A DNA stretch of 7,989 nt from Gammaproteobacteria bacterium (GCA_029880425.1 JAOUOK010000057.1:1-7989), one strand, 5' to 3'. Positions 1-5,584 are shown, counted from the first letter of the stretch. Numbers and translations are program-made. The notes: generated by a model not told the origin, from the letters alone.

Positions 1-1
1 A

Positions 2-244
2 TGTACACCTTCAGCAAAAATGTTGAATGAAATGAAGGAGCATGGTGAAGGTTTTTATCAACATGCTATGCGTATGTCACAACAACACCATGAAACTTTT
101 ATTCAACAGGAATTAAGTGAAGACGTGTCGAATTTTTATTCGGAGTTAACCTCAACTTCATTGGCACAACAGGTAAAAATGGAACAGGAAGATACGTTGC
201 CTTTTGCAACTTTCCTGGATAAATACTTTGCAAAATCTCTTTAA
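2..244 (+). CDS. gshA: Glutamate-cysteine ligase, C-terminal fragment (cut by window edge)
   Basis: This reading frame is already open at the left edge, so only about the last 80 residues of the protein are present. From memory, the fragment resembles the end of the E. coli GshA type. It has a TPSAKML segment near the start (compare LSARIL), then a helical stretch rich in Gln and Glu, and ends with an SLAQQ...MEQEDTLPFA..L.K pattern (compare the [21 protein letters not shown] end of E. coli GshA). The enzyme joins glutamate and cysteine with ATP, the first and usually rate-limiting step of glutathione synthesis in the cytoplasm. The ATG at 20 is internal and not the true start. The catalytic region lies outside the window, so activity cannot be judged. 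The assignment rests on a short tail, but the conserved pattern is distinctive. Confidence 0.78.
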   Translation, partial: CTPSAKMLNEMKEHGEGFYQHAMRMSQQHHETFIQQELSEDVSNFYSELTSTSLAQQVKMEQEDTLPFATFLDKYFAKSL

Positions 245-292
245 TGCTGAACTTCACTTCGACAAACCTGTCCGAGTTATATTCATCAACTA

Positions 293-301
293 TGCTATAA
301 C
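293..301 (+). promoter_or_regulatory. Possible extended -10 promoter for the secreted thioredoxin-like gene
   Basis: TGCTATAAC matches an extended -10 element (TGnTATAAT) with one mismatch. No good -35 hexamer lies 16-18 bp upstream. A start of transcription near 308 would leave a leader of about 18 nt to the ATG at 326 but only about 6 nt to the ATG at 314, which favours the later start codon. It separates the gene from gshA, which ends 49 bp upstream. Confidence 0.33.
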
Positions 302-325
302 CTAAATCTAATTATGAGACATGAC

Positions 326-838
326 ATGATTAAAAAACTGACATTTTTAAGCTTCTTAATAGTTTTCTTTTTACCTTTATCAGTTTCAGCTGAAATCAAC
401 GGCTTTCAGGATTTTTCAGGAAACAATAAGGTGTTTAAAAACCACCTGGGAAAAGGCAAATGGTTAGTCGTAATGATGTGGGCATCAGACTGTTATATTT
501 GTAATAAGGAAGCGCATCAATATGTTGATTTTCACATGTTTCATTCTGATAAAAATGCAACTGTGTTAGGTATCTCGCTTGATGGTGAGAGTAAGAAAGA
601 AGATGCAAGAGGTTTTATTAAAAAACATAATGTTGATTTCCCTAACCTGATTGCAGAACCTGAAACAGTGGCAAAATTATTTTATGAGTCAACCGGACAG
701 CAATTTGCTGGTACGCCCACTTTCCTGATTTATGCACCCGATGGTGAGTTAAAAGCTGCACAAGCAGGAGCAGTACCTGCACAGTTAATTGAAGACTTTA
801 TTACAAAGAACTCGGTAAAAAAAGTGGGCAAAAAATAA
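326..838 (+). CDS. Secreted thioredoxin-fold (TlpA/redoxin-like) protein with CYIC motif
   Basis: The protein has 170 residues from the ATG at 326. An in-frame ATG at 314 would add MRHD. I chose 326 because MIKK followed by a hydrophobic stretch is a typical signal peptide, a GAG lies 7 nt upstream, and a promoter-like element sits too close to 314. The hydrophobic core ends at SVSA, with a likely signal peptidase I site after residue 22, so the product should act in the periplasm. A thioredoxin fold follows: MMWASDCYIC holds the redox cysteines C56 and C59, and the cis-proline is in GTPTF at P131. The W-A-S-D-C form and the insert around LGISLDGE resemble the TlpA/AhpC-TSA group. A likely role is periplasmic thiol-disulfide exchange, possibly reducing disulfides for cytochrome c or metal-centre maturation; this is inference. 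The lysine-rich end (VKKVGKK) is not a known domain. No cytochrome c maturation genes are nearby, so I do not call it DsbE. Confidence 0.8.
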   Translation: MIKKLTFLSFLIVFFLPLSVSAEINGFQDFSGNNKVFKNHLGKGKWLVVMMWASDCYICNKEAHQYVDFHMFHSDKNATVLGISLDGESKKEDARGFIKKHNVDFPNLIAEPETVAKLFYESTGQQFAGTPTFLIYAPDGELKAAQAGAVPAQLIEDFITKNSVKKVGKK

Positions 839-918
839 CTAATTTTTTTCTGAACACATACCTATTCGTCACCGGCGCAGGTAAAATACACAGCTGAAGT
901 TATTAGTCGGAGAATAGT

Positions 919-1296
919 ATGTCAGATAGTATGGTTGTTTTACTCAATGGCGAAGCCATGTTTGAGTATGATCGCAGTATCCAGTTACCAGCAAAACAGC
1001 AGCAATACCTCGATCGCATGGATCAGAAAATGGACGGTGGTATTCAGCTGGGTAATGAAACTATCGTAAACCCTGATCAGCAGCAACGTGCCCAGTTTGT
1101 TGCTTTCACCTTGTTAAATGCCATCAAGAATGATGATGAGCCGGTTATTGCTGCAATGAACTCATACCTGGCGATTCGTTACCCAGATTTAAAACAGGTT
1201 AAAGCGGATATCGATCAGGATAATGACAAGGTTATGTTTGATTTAGTATTTGATAAAGAACATAAAAACCAGGTCAAAGTATCATTTAACTCATGA
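919..1296 (+). CDS. Conserved hypothetical protein, 125 aa
   Basis: I do not assign this protein to a named family. It has 125 residues, with no signal peptide, membrane segment or cysteine, and looks cytosolic and acidic. The start is supported by GGAG about 6 nt upstream of the ATG. The N-terminal segment VVLLNGEAMFEYDR and the central PDQQQRAQFVAFTLLNAI look like a compact alpha/beta protein, with a strand-rich end (VMFDLVFDKE, NQVKVSF). I have the impression that similar short proteins occur in other gammaproteobacteria, but cannot confirm this here. It lies 80 bp after the secreted thioredoxin-like gene on the same strand and could be cotranscribed. Its last codons run into the end of the convergent HDOD gene, a 6-bp overlap. 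No function should be inferred from position alone. Confidence 0.75.
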   Translation: MSDSMVVLLNGEAMFEYDRSIQLPAKQQQYLDRMDQKMDGGIQLGNETIVNPDQQQRAQFVAFTLLNAIKNDDEPVIAAMNSYLAIRYPDLKQVKADIDQDNDKVMFDLVFDKEHKNQVKVSFNS

Positions 1297-2136
1297 TGTA
1301 ATACCCAGCATTATTCTTGCATTTTCAATATCAGGGTTTATCTCGTCAAGCTTATTAAGGTCATCACGGTACTTGATACCAATTTTTTGAAATGCAGGGT
1401 ATTGTGACCAATCGGTTAAGGTGCAGGGGTGATCGCTACCCCGGAAAGTATTTAGACCGGCAATAATAACAATATCCGTCAGATCTATATTTTCTGTTCC
1501 TTCCCTGAATTGTTCTACATAATTAATTGATGCCTCAATAATATGTTGTGGAAATCCCCATGAATTCAGGACTCGCTCTCCTACTTTCGTGTGTACATTA
1601 CTCATTATATCAATTAGCAAAGCCGGTTCATCTTCAACCTCGGGAAATGACTCAATACACTGGGTCATCGGTAAATAACCAATGTTATGTACTAAACCTG
1701 CGAGCAGGGCATCATTAGGGTTGATTTTTGTATATTTTGCAGCAATGGCATACGCATTAGCTGAAACTTCACAGCTGTGTTTTTGCAAAGCTTCAAAAAA
1801 AGACTTTAATTTCCCCCTGGGCTGATTAAACATCTGTGTTATGGCATGGCTGGTGACCAGGGTTTGTGTCAACTGTAACCCCATTCGTGAGATTGCAAGC
1901 TGTAGATTGGTAATATCATGGTTGCTGCCATAAAGAGCATTATTAGCAACTTTTAATATGCGGGCGGTGAGAGATGGATCGCGTGCGATAACCGTTGAAA
2001 TATTTTCTATATTAGAATTTGGATCATCAACAATCTTTTTTACCTGGATAAAAACATCCGGCATAGATGGTAAAACCAGGGTGTTATCCTGGATTTTATT
2101 TTCAAGTATTTGCAGAATTTTTTCTTCTAGTTCCAT
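1291..2136 (-). CDS. HDOD-domain signalling protein
   Basis: The protein has 281 residues. An HDOD domain (a catalytically altered relative of HD phosphohydrolases) spans roughly residues 15-215. It opens with LPSMPDVF...V..IVDDPNSNIENISTVIARDPSLTARILKVANNALYG, the typical HDOD start, and continues with AISRMGLQ and the LLAGLVHNIG segment. Where HD enzymes carry His-Asp, this protein has H150-N151, which fits a non-hydrolytic role. H120 and H182 (HTKVGERVLNSWGFP) are other conserved-looking positions. The last 60 or so residues form no domain I recognise. HDOD proteins act as cytosolic signalling scaffolds linked to motility, biofilm and c-di-GMP control, and a CheV gene lies about 1.1 kb away. 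There is no clear Shine-Dalgarno sequence before the ATG at 2136. It converges on the hypothetical gene to its left and overlaps it by 6 bp. Confidence 0.87.
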   Translation of the reverse strand: MELEEKILQILENKIQDNTLVLPSMPDVFIQVKKIVDDPNSNIENISTVIARDPSLTARILKVANNALYGSNHDITNLQLAISRMGLQLTQTLVTSHAITQMFNQPRGKLKSFFEALQKHSCEVSANAYAIAAKYTKINPNDALLAGLVHNIGYLPMTQCIESFPEVEDEPALLIDIMSNVHTKVGERVLNSWGFPQHIIEASINYVEQFREGTENIDLTDIVIIAGLNTFRGSDHPCTLTDWSQYPAFQKIGIKYRDDLNKLDEINPDIENARIMLGITS

Positions 2137-2260
2137 GATTTGCCATGATTATTTATATATAAAAAACAGCTTAGACTATACATCTATAACAGATTTTGTT
2201 CCATAATACGCTTGTTTCCATGTATGCTTAAAGATACATCTTTTCATCCAGGGGAATTTG

Positions 2261-2344
2261 ATGAATTTAGTTTTATGTAATCTGCAGCCAAAGCTTATAA
2301 CCTTAATTTATAGCGGTTTTGGTATTCCTATTTTCAAGCTTTAA
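2261..2344 (+). CDS. Possible 27-aa small ORF/leader upstream of the FHA gene
   Basis: An ATG at 2261 follows AGGGGA (2250-2255) with 5 nt spacing, one of the best ribosome binding sites in the window. It opens 27 codons ending in TAA at 2342-2344. The FHA gene starts 15 nt later, with its own weaker GAGAAG at 2347-2352. The predicted peptide is hydrophobic towards its end (LITLIYSGFGIPIF) and could be a small membrane peptide or a translated leader coupled to the FHA gene. I recognise no family. The ORF is too short for codon statistics to decide, so a chance ORF remains possible. Confidence 0.3.
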   Translation: MNLVLCNLQPKLITLIYSGFGIPIFKL

Positions 2345-2358
2345 CTGAGAAGTACAAA

Positions 2359-2754
2359 ATGGCATTAATTATCCAACTTACAGAAAATGCAGCAGGGATA
2401 AAATTAGCACTTGAAAAACAGCGTACAACGATTGGGCGTGATAGTGATAATGATATAACGTTAGATGATGAGCTCGTTAGTAAACACCATGCTGTTGTTG
2501 AAATTATTAATTTAGATAAAGGTATAGAGTTTTTAATCCAGGACTTAAACAGTACAAACCATACTTTTGTTAATGACTCACCGATAGAGTTATATAAACT
2601 TAAAGATGGTGATGTGATACGTATTGGGATGAATGACTTTCAATTTATTTCTCAGGATCCTGAATCCATGGATGAAACAGCGCAGTTATATAAAACTTGG
2701 ATACCTGGTGTGTTCTATACCGGTAAGAAAAAGAAAAAAAACAAGAAGAAATAG
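2359..2754 (+). CDS. FHA-domain protein with lysine-rich tail
   Basis: The protein has 131 residues and is cytosolic. A single forkhead-associated domain fills residues about 1-100. Forkhead-associated domains bind phosphothreonine peptides. The conserved residues are G26-R27 (TIGRDSDNDI), S41 and H44 (SKHHA), and DLNSTN (62-67) followed by T69 and V71-N72. The usual glycine after the conserved Asn in the NGT turn is His68 here, a small departure. After the domain come a short linker and TWIPGVFYTG, and the protein ends in a tail with 9 lysines in the last 10 residues. Such a tail could bind RNA, DNA or acidic membrane lipids; this is inference. No Ser/Thr kinase or phosphatase is visible in the window, so the partner is unknown. 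GAGAAG lies 6 nt before the ATG. The gene converges on the thioredoxin gene with 5 bp between stops. Confidence 0.87.
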   Translation: MALIIQLTENAAGIKLALEKQRTTIGRDSDNDITLDDELVSKHHAVVEIINLDKGIEFLIQDLNSTNHTFVNDSPIELYKLKDGDVIRIGMNDFQFISQDPESMDETAQLYKTWIPGVFYTGKKKKKNKKK

Positions 2755-2765
2755 AATAATTATTC
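2754..2765. repeat. 12-bp perfect palindrome between convergent stop codons
   Basis: GAATAATTATTC is its own reverse complement. It shares the last base of the FHA gene stop (TAG, 2752-2754) and contains the thioredoxin stop (TAA on the minus strand, 2760-2762). It is A/T-rich with no G/C stem or T-tract, so it is not a classical terminator. Its function, if any, is unknown. Confidence 0.5.
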
Positions 2766-3098
2766 AATATTGTCATCAATAAAGTTTTCAATAAACGATG
2801 CGGGTTGGGCGCCACTAAAACGACCTTTTTCTTCACCATTTTGAATCAACAAGATTGTTGGGAACCCGCGCACCTGGTATTGCCCCGCAATTTTCATGTT
2901 TTTACCTTCATCAACTTCTAACTTGGCCAGCGATAACCTGAGATCGCTTTCTTCCACTACTTTTTGAATGATTGGAGCAATCACTACGCATGGTGGACAC
3001 CAGTCAGCCCATAAATCCACCAGTACCGGGTGTTGATGCGATGCCTCGATAACATCTTTTTCAAATGTTTCAACAGAGGTATCAAAAATTTCGTTCAT
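2760..3098 (-). CDS. Thioredoxin-family protein with CPPC active site
   Basis: The protein has 112 residues and no signal peptide, so it is a cytosolic single-domain thioredoxin of normal length. The active site is WCPPC, with C34 and C37, instead of the usual WCGPC. Other hallmarks are intact: buried Asp28 in VDLWADWC, P42 after the active-site helix, and the cis-proline P80 in GFPT. The glycine near the end (FSGAQ) is also present. It should perform thiol-disulfide exchange, and replacing Gly by Pro is expected from the family to shift redox potential and partner choice. Its substrates cannot be read from the sequence. The ATG at 3098 is preceded by AGGAAAG with 7 nt spacing. It lies downstream of cheV on the same strand but is separated by 190 bp with two hairpins, so it is probably transcribed separately. 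It is unlikely to be the main TrxA, given the motif. Confidence 0.88.
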   Translation of the reverse strand: MNEIFDTSVETFEKDVIEASHQHPVLVDLWADWCPPCVVIAPIIQKVVEESDLRLSLAKLEVDEGKNMKIAGQYQVRGFPTILLIQNGEEKGRFSGAQPASFIENFIDDNIE

Positions 3099-3185
3099 TT
3101 CCGTGCTTTCCTGTATTGAGGGTAGGTAAATAATTTGCGCTCATTATTCAGTAATGGAGCCAAAAGATAAAGTCGCGAAAAGAGC

Positions 3186-3213
3186 AAATCAAAACAGCCT
3201 GTAGAACCAGGCT
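3186..3213 (-). terminator. Possible intrinsic terminator between cheV and the thioredoxin gene
   Basis: Read on the minus strand, AGCCTG pairs with CAGGCT around a 6-nt loop (GTTCTA), followed by GTTTTGATTT. The 6-bp stem contains four G/C pairs and the tail is only partly T-rich, so strength is moderate. It would back up the hairpin at 3241-3272 and isolate the thioredoxin gene from cheV transcription. Confidence 0.45.
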
Positions 3214-3240
3214 TTATGAAAGATAGTATGCTGTTTAGCA

Positions 3241-3272
3241 CAAATAATAATTACCCGTTTGACAGCGGGTAA
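3241..3272 (-). terminator. Likely terminator just downstream of cheV
   Basis: On the minus strand TTACCCG and CGGGTAA form a 7-bp stem with an 8-nt loop, followed by TTATTATTTG. It starts 17 bp after the cheV stop codon, the usual place for a Rho-independent terminator. The tail is interrupted by A residues, so termination may be partial, which would explain the second hairpin further on. Confidence 0.55.
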
Positions 3273-3288
3273 AGAGCGTGGGTATCAC

Positions 3289-4263
3289 CTAGCTATTATT
3301 ATCAAGGTGACTCGTACTCGGAGTAATGTAATGTAGGACGGCTTTTGACAGTTCTAACGGGTCAAACTTCGGCAAGTAATGATCTGCACCTACCTGTTTG
3401 CCAAGTGCCATATTGGTATCAGCAGATAAGGAAGAGTGCATTAGTACCGGAATACCTTTAAATCGTTCATCCGATTTAATTTTCTTGGTTAAGACATAGC
3501 CGTCCATACCGGGCATTTCAACATCGGTCAGGATGAGCTTTAAATAATCTTTGGTTTCTATGCCCATGGCCTCGGCACGGGTAGCAAGCTCCTGGAGCTT
3601 TTCCCATGCATCTTCTCCATTTTTTGCGCTGACATAGTTTATTCCCATCTTTTGTATGGTTTTTTCAATTTGCTTTCGCGCAACAAGAGAATCATCAGCA
3701 AATAGCATAAAAGATTCAAAATCTGTTTTTTCGATGGTTTCAAATGCACTTTCATCATCATCAGTACCGGCAGTTTCACTCAGGACTTTTTCAACATCAA
3801 CGATCATTGCAATGCGACCGTCTTCTAATTCAGTTACAGCGGTGACCAGTCCTCCCATTTGGTGGGCCATCATGGCCGGGGGGACGAGAATATCATTCCA
3901 TTCCATGCGAATGATTTGTTCGACGGATTTTACCAGCATGCCCTGGGTGGTTTTATTAAACTCGGTAATGATAAGTTTATCAGCCGGTTCTTCTGCTTCC
4001 ATCCCACAAAAAGAGGCCAGGTCGATGACAGGTAGCATCGTGCCACGTAAGCTAACCATGCCCATCACACCGGGGGGCATATCAGGAGCATGTGTGATTT
4101 CAGGAACCTGGATTACTTCGCGGATTTTAAAAACATTAAGACCAAAAACTTCTTCTCGACCGGTTTTTTTATCGATACCGAGACTGAATAATAAAATCTC
4201 TAAACGATTCGCTCCTGCGAGCTGAGTTCGTTCATCAACGGATTGTATAAAGTTATTGCTCAT
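3289..4263 (-). CDS. cheV: Chemotaxis coupling protein CheV (CheW-receiver fusion)
   Basis: The protein has 324 residues, normal for CheV, and is cytosolic. An N-terminal CheW-like domain (about 20-165) carries the typical FGLNVFKIREVI, MPPGVMGMVSLRGTMLPVIDL and MLVKSVEQIIRMEW segments that link methyl-accepting receptors to the kinase CheA. A C-terminal receiver domain (about 183-315) has the acidic pair D190-D191, the phosphate-accepting D247 in LILTDVEMPGMDGY, S277/S278, and K299 in YLPKF. All catalytic positions are therefore present. Phosphorylation of the receiver by CheA is thought to tune adaptation or drain phosphate. The gene stands alone, with no other che or flagellar gene here, as is common for CheV. 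There is no clear Shine-Dalgarno before the ATG at 4263. A likely terminator follows, and the FKBP gene is divergent, separated by 208 bp. Its presence implies that the organism is chemotactic. Confidence 0.95.
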   Translation of the reverse strand: MSNNFIQSVDERTQLAGANRLEILLFSLGIDKKTGREEVFGLNVFKIREVIQVPEITHAPDMPPGVMGMVSLRGTMLPVIDLASFCGMEAEEPADKLIITEFNKTTQGMLVKSVEQIIRMEWNDILVPPAMMAHQMGGLVTAVTELEDGRIAMIVDVEKVLSETAGTDDDESAFETIEKTDFESFMLFADDSLVARKQIEKTIQKMGINYVSAKNGEDAWEKLQELATRAEAMGIETKDYLKLILTDVEMPGMDGYVLTKKIKSDERFKGIPVLMHSSLSADTNMALGKQVGADHYLPKFDPLELSKAVLHYITPSTSHLDNNS

Positions 4264-4355
4264 AATATTGTTCTGCCGGTGATTAAGGTTAAATCAATTA
4301 ATTTGTTAACTTATACCTAAGATATATTTCAATTAGCGACAAATGAGTAAAAAAC

Positions 4356-4383
4356 TTTAGTAAAATTAGTTTTCAGGTATAAA
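4356..4383 (+). promoter_or_regulatory. Weak promoter candidate for the FKBP gene
   Basis: TATAAA at 4378-4383 is a good -10 hexamer. TTTAGT at 4356-4361, 16 bp upstream, is a poor -35 match. Transcription would start near 4390 and give an mRNA leader of about 80 nt. The region is very AT-rich, so such matches arise easily by chance. Confidence 0.28.
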
Positions 4384-4471
4384 TTACACAAGTTTATAAG
4401 GGGATATAGTGAATATTCTCTGTATGTGCCAGTAACAGTTTTTTTAATGACAAAAGTCAGTAGGAGATAGT

Positions 4472-4825
4472 ATGTCGAATGAATTTCAGATGATTGACAC
4501 GGTTGAAGGTCAGGGTAAAGAGGCAACAGCGGGTAGCCCGATTGTGGTGCATTACACAGGCTGGTTATTTGATGCCGAGAAAGACGACAATAAAGGGGCA
4601 AAGTTTGATAGCTCCTTAGATCGTAATGATCCTTTTAGCTTTAATCTTGGCGCGGGCCAGGTTATTAAAGGTTGGGACCAGGGTTTTGCCGGAATGAGAG
4701 AAGGTGGTAAGCGTACCCTGATCATCCCTGCTGACATGGGGTATGGGGCTGCCGGTGCCGGTGGCGTTATTCCACCAAATGCAACACTGGTGTTTGATAT
4801 CGAACTAATAGAAGTTCAGGGATAA
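4472..4825 (+). CDS. FKBP-type peptidyl-prolyl cis-trans isomerase
   Basis: The protein has 117 residues: a single FKBP domain with no signal peptide, so it is a cytosolic rotamase that speeds proline isomerisation in folding proteins. Residues lining the active site of human FKBP12 have clear equivalents: Y28 (VVHYTGWL), F45-D46 (KFDSS), F55 (PFSF), V64-I65 and W68 (QVIKGWDQG), Y91 (MGYG), and F108 ([10 protein letters not shown]). A short insert after Leu32 ([10 protein letters not shown]) lengthens the first loop. It lacks the N-terminal dimerisation domain of FkpA and FklB and the chaperone insert of SlyD, so it is the minimal type. AGGAG at 4462-4466 lies 5 nt before the ATG, a strong ribosome binding site. 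It is transcribed alone and ends at a strong terminator shared with the convergent RRM gene. The first residues ([15 protein letters not shown]) match the family's usual start. Confidence 0.95.
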   Translation: MSNEFQMIDTVEGQGKEATAGSPIVVHYTGWLFDAEKDDNKGAKFDSSLDRNDPFSFNLGAGQVIKGWDQGFAGMREGGKRTLIIPADMGYGAAGAGGVIPPNATLVFDIELIEVQG

Positions 4826-4833
4826 GCAGAAAT

Positions 4834-4862
4834 AAAAAGGGCTGATAAATCAGCCCTTTTTT
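4834..4862. terminator. Bidirectional intrinsic terminator between FKBP and RRM genes
   Basis: GGGCTGA (4839-4845) and TCAGCCC (4850-4856) form a 7-bp stem with a 4-nt loop. It is flanked by five A residues on the left and six T residues on the right, so both strands have a U-tract after the hairpin. It sits 9 bp after the FKBP stop and 17 bp after the RRM gene stop on the other strand. This is the clearest terminator in the window. Confidence 0.92.
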
Positions 4863-4879
4863 CTTTATGTATTAAAATC

Positions 4880-5338
4880 TTAAGCCGCGTTTTTGCGACG
4901 TGTGGCATAATTGACCTTAATGTCACGGCCAAAGAACTCAGAGCCATCAAGCTCAGCTATTGCAGCCTTGGCACCTTTTTTATCCATTTCAACAAAGGCA
5001 AATCCTTTCGGACGGCGGGTTGCACGATCTGTCATAACACGTACGTTATGGATGTCGCCATATTCTTCAAATAACTCGCGAAGATCTTTTGCGCTAGCTT
5101 TAAATGCAAGGTTGCCAATAAATACGGAAACCTGGTTAGAGCCAAAGTTAAATTCCATGGGCATACTTACGAGCACACCTGCAATAAATCCACCGGAAAG
5201 AATTGAATACGCTACCAGGCGGGCAGATGAAACTTCAGTATTGAGTAAGGGGAAAAGATAAAATCCAACAACTGAAAGAATGGATGCAATAACAAATGAT
5301 TTGATAATATTTTTTAATGTAGGAAGTGCAATTTTCAT
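4880..5338 (-). CDS. Membrane-anchored RRM RNA-binding protein
   Basis: The protein has 152 residues from the ATG at 5338. Two hydrophobic segments come first, about residues 13-32 (SFVIASILSVVGFYLFPLL) and 39-59 (ARLVAYSILSGGFIAGVLVSM). They are followed by an RRM domain with RNP2 VFIGNL (72-77) and RNP1 KGFAFVEM (111-118), including the aromatic residues that stack on RNA bases. A basic end (TRRKNAA) follows. By topology the RRM should face the cytoplasm while tethered to the inner membrane. An upstream GTG at 5404 would add 22 residues, but it lies about 8 nt from the predicted transcription start, so I prefer 5338, where an imperfect Shine-Dalgarno AAGTGA sits 7 nt upstream. Small RRM proteins in bacteria are often cold-induced; that this one is so is only analogy. 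Its target RNAs are unknown. It converges on the FKBP gene. Confidence 0.85.
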   Translation of the reverse strand: MKIALPTLKNIIKSFVIASILSVVGFYLFPLLNTEVSSARLVAYSILSGGFIAGVLVSMPMEFNFGSNQVSVFIGNLAFKASAKDLRELFEEYGDIHNVRVMTDRATRRPKGFAFVEMDKKGAKAAIAELDGSEFFGRDIKVNYATRRKNAA

Positions 5339-5414
5339 TATATGTTCACTTAAATAATTAAAGTTTAAAAAAAGTACATCAGGAGCAATTCTCCTTGCAT
5401 GCACTATGGGGTGC
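5339..5414 (-). promoter_or_regulatory. Structured 5' leader of the RRM gene
   Basis: The predicted leader is about 70 nt long. It begins with GCAC..GTGC (4-bp stem, 5401-5414), then AGGAG..CTCCT (5-bp stem, 5-nt loop, 5381-5395), then a run of seven T residues (5367-5373 on the opposite strand). The AAGGAG of the second hairpin is a ribosome-binding-like sequence 11 nt before a mini-ORF, ATG-TAC-TTT-TTT-TAA (5379-5365). The stem hides that sequence, so it could act as a thermosensitive or translation-linked switch or a weak attenuator. The T run is separated from the stem by 7 nt, which is poor for a terminator. All of this is inference from sequence. Confidence 0.35.
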
Positions 5415-5418
5415 AGAG

Positions 5419-5427
5419 ATTATATCA
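5419..5427 (-). promoter_or_regulatory. Extended -10 promoter of the RRM gene
   Basis: On the minus strand TGATATAAT is a perfect TGnTATAAT extended -10 element. The -35 position (CGCCAT at 17 bp spacing) is not conserved, as is common for extended -10 promoters. The expected start of transcription is near 5412, giving a leader of about 70 nt to the chosen start codon. Confidence 0.6.
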
Positions 5428-5584
5428 GACTCATCAATAAGATGGCGACTGTCTGTGAATTTAAAGTGAAAGTCGATATATTAGGAGCAGGGCGGCTATC
5501 AATACTGAAGCAGTGTAGTTGCTCATTATTTCCGCAAAGCAATAATGAATAAATTTATCATTTTAACAATATTAGTCTGCCATA

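Noticed and set aside
830..848. AAAAAAT / ATTTTTT inverted repeat after the secreted thioredoxin-like gene
   Set aside because: The 7-bp stem is only A/T pairs in an A/T-rich stretch. It is too weak to call a terminator.
3656..4225. 189-codon plus-strand ORF opposite cheV
   Set aside because: It is the antisense shadow of a clear cheV reading frame, with low-complexity Ser/Thr-rich translation and no ribosome binding site.
4329..4601. 90-codon minus-strand ORF covering the FKBP promoter region and start
   Set aside because: It overlaps the certain FKBP gene and its translation shows no family pattern.
5339..5404. 22-residue N-terminal extension of the RRM protein from a GTG at 5404
   Set aside because: The GTG lies about 8 nt after the predicted transcription start and lacks a ribosome binding site, and the ATG at 5338 places a normal membrane segment near the N-terminus.
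5442..5552. 36-codon plus-strand ORF between the RRM and DUF2835 genes
   Set aside because: It has no ribosome binding site, overlaps the region upstream of the RRM promoter, and resembles no family I know. Chance is the simpler explanation.
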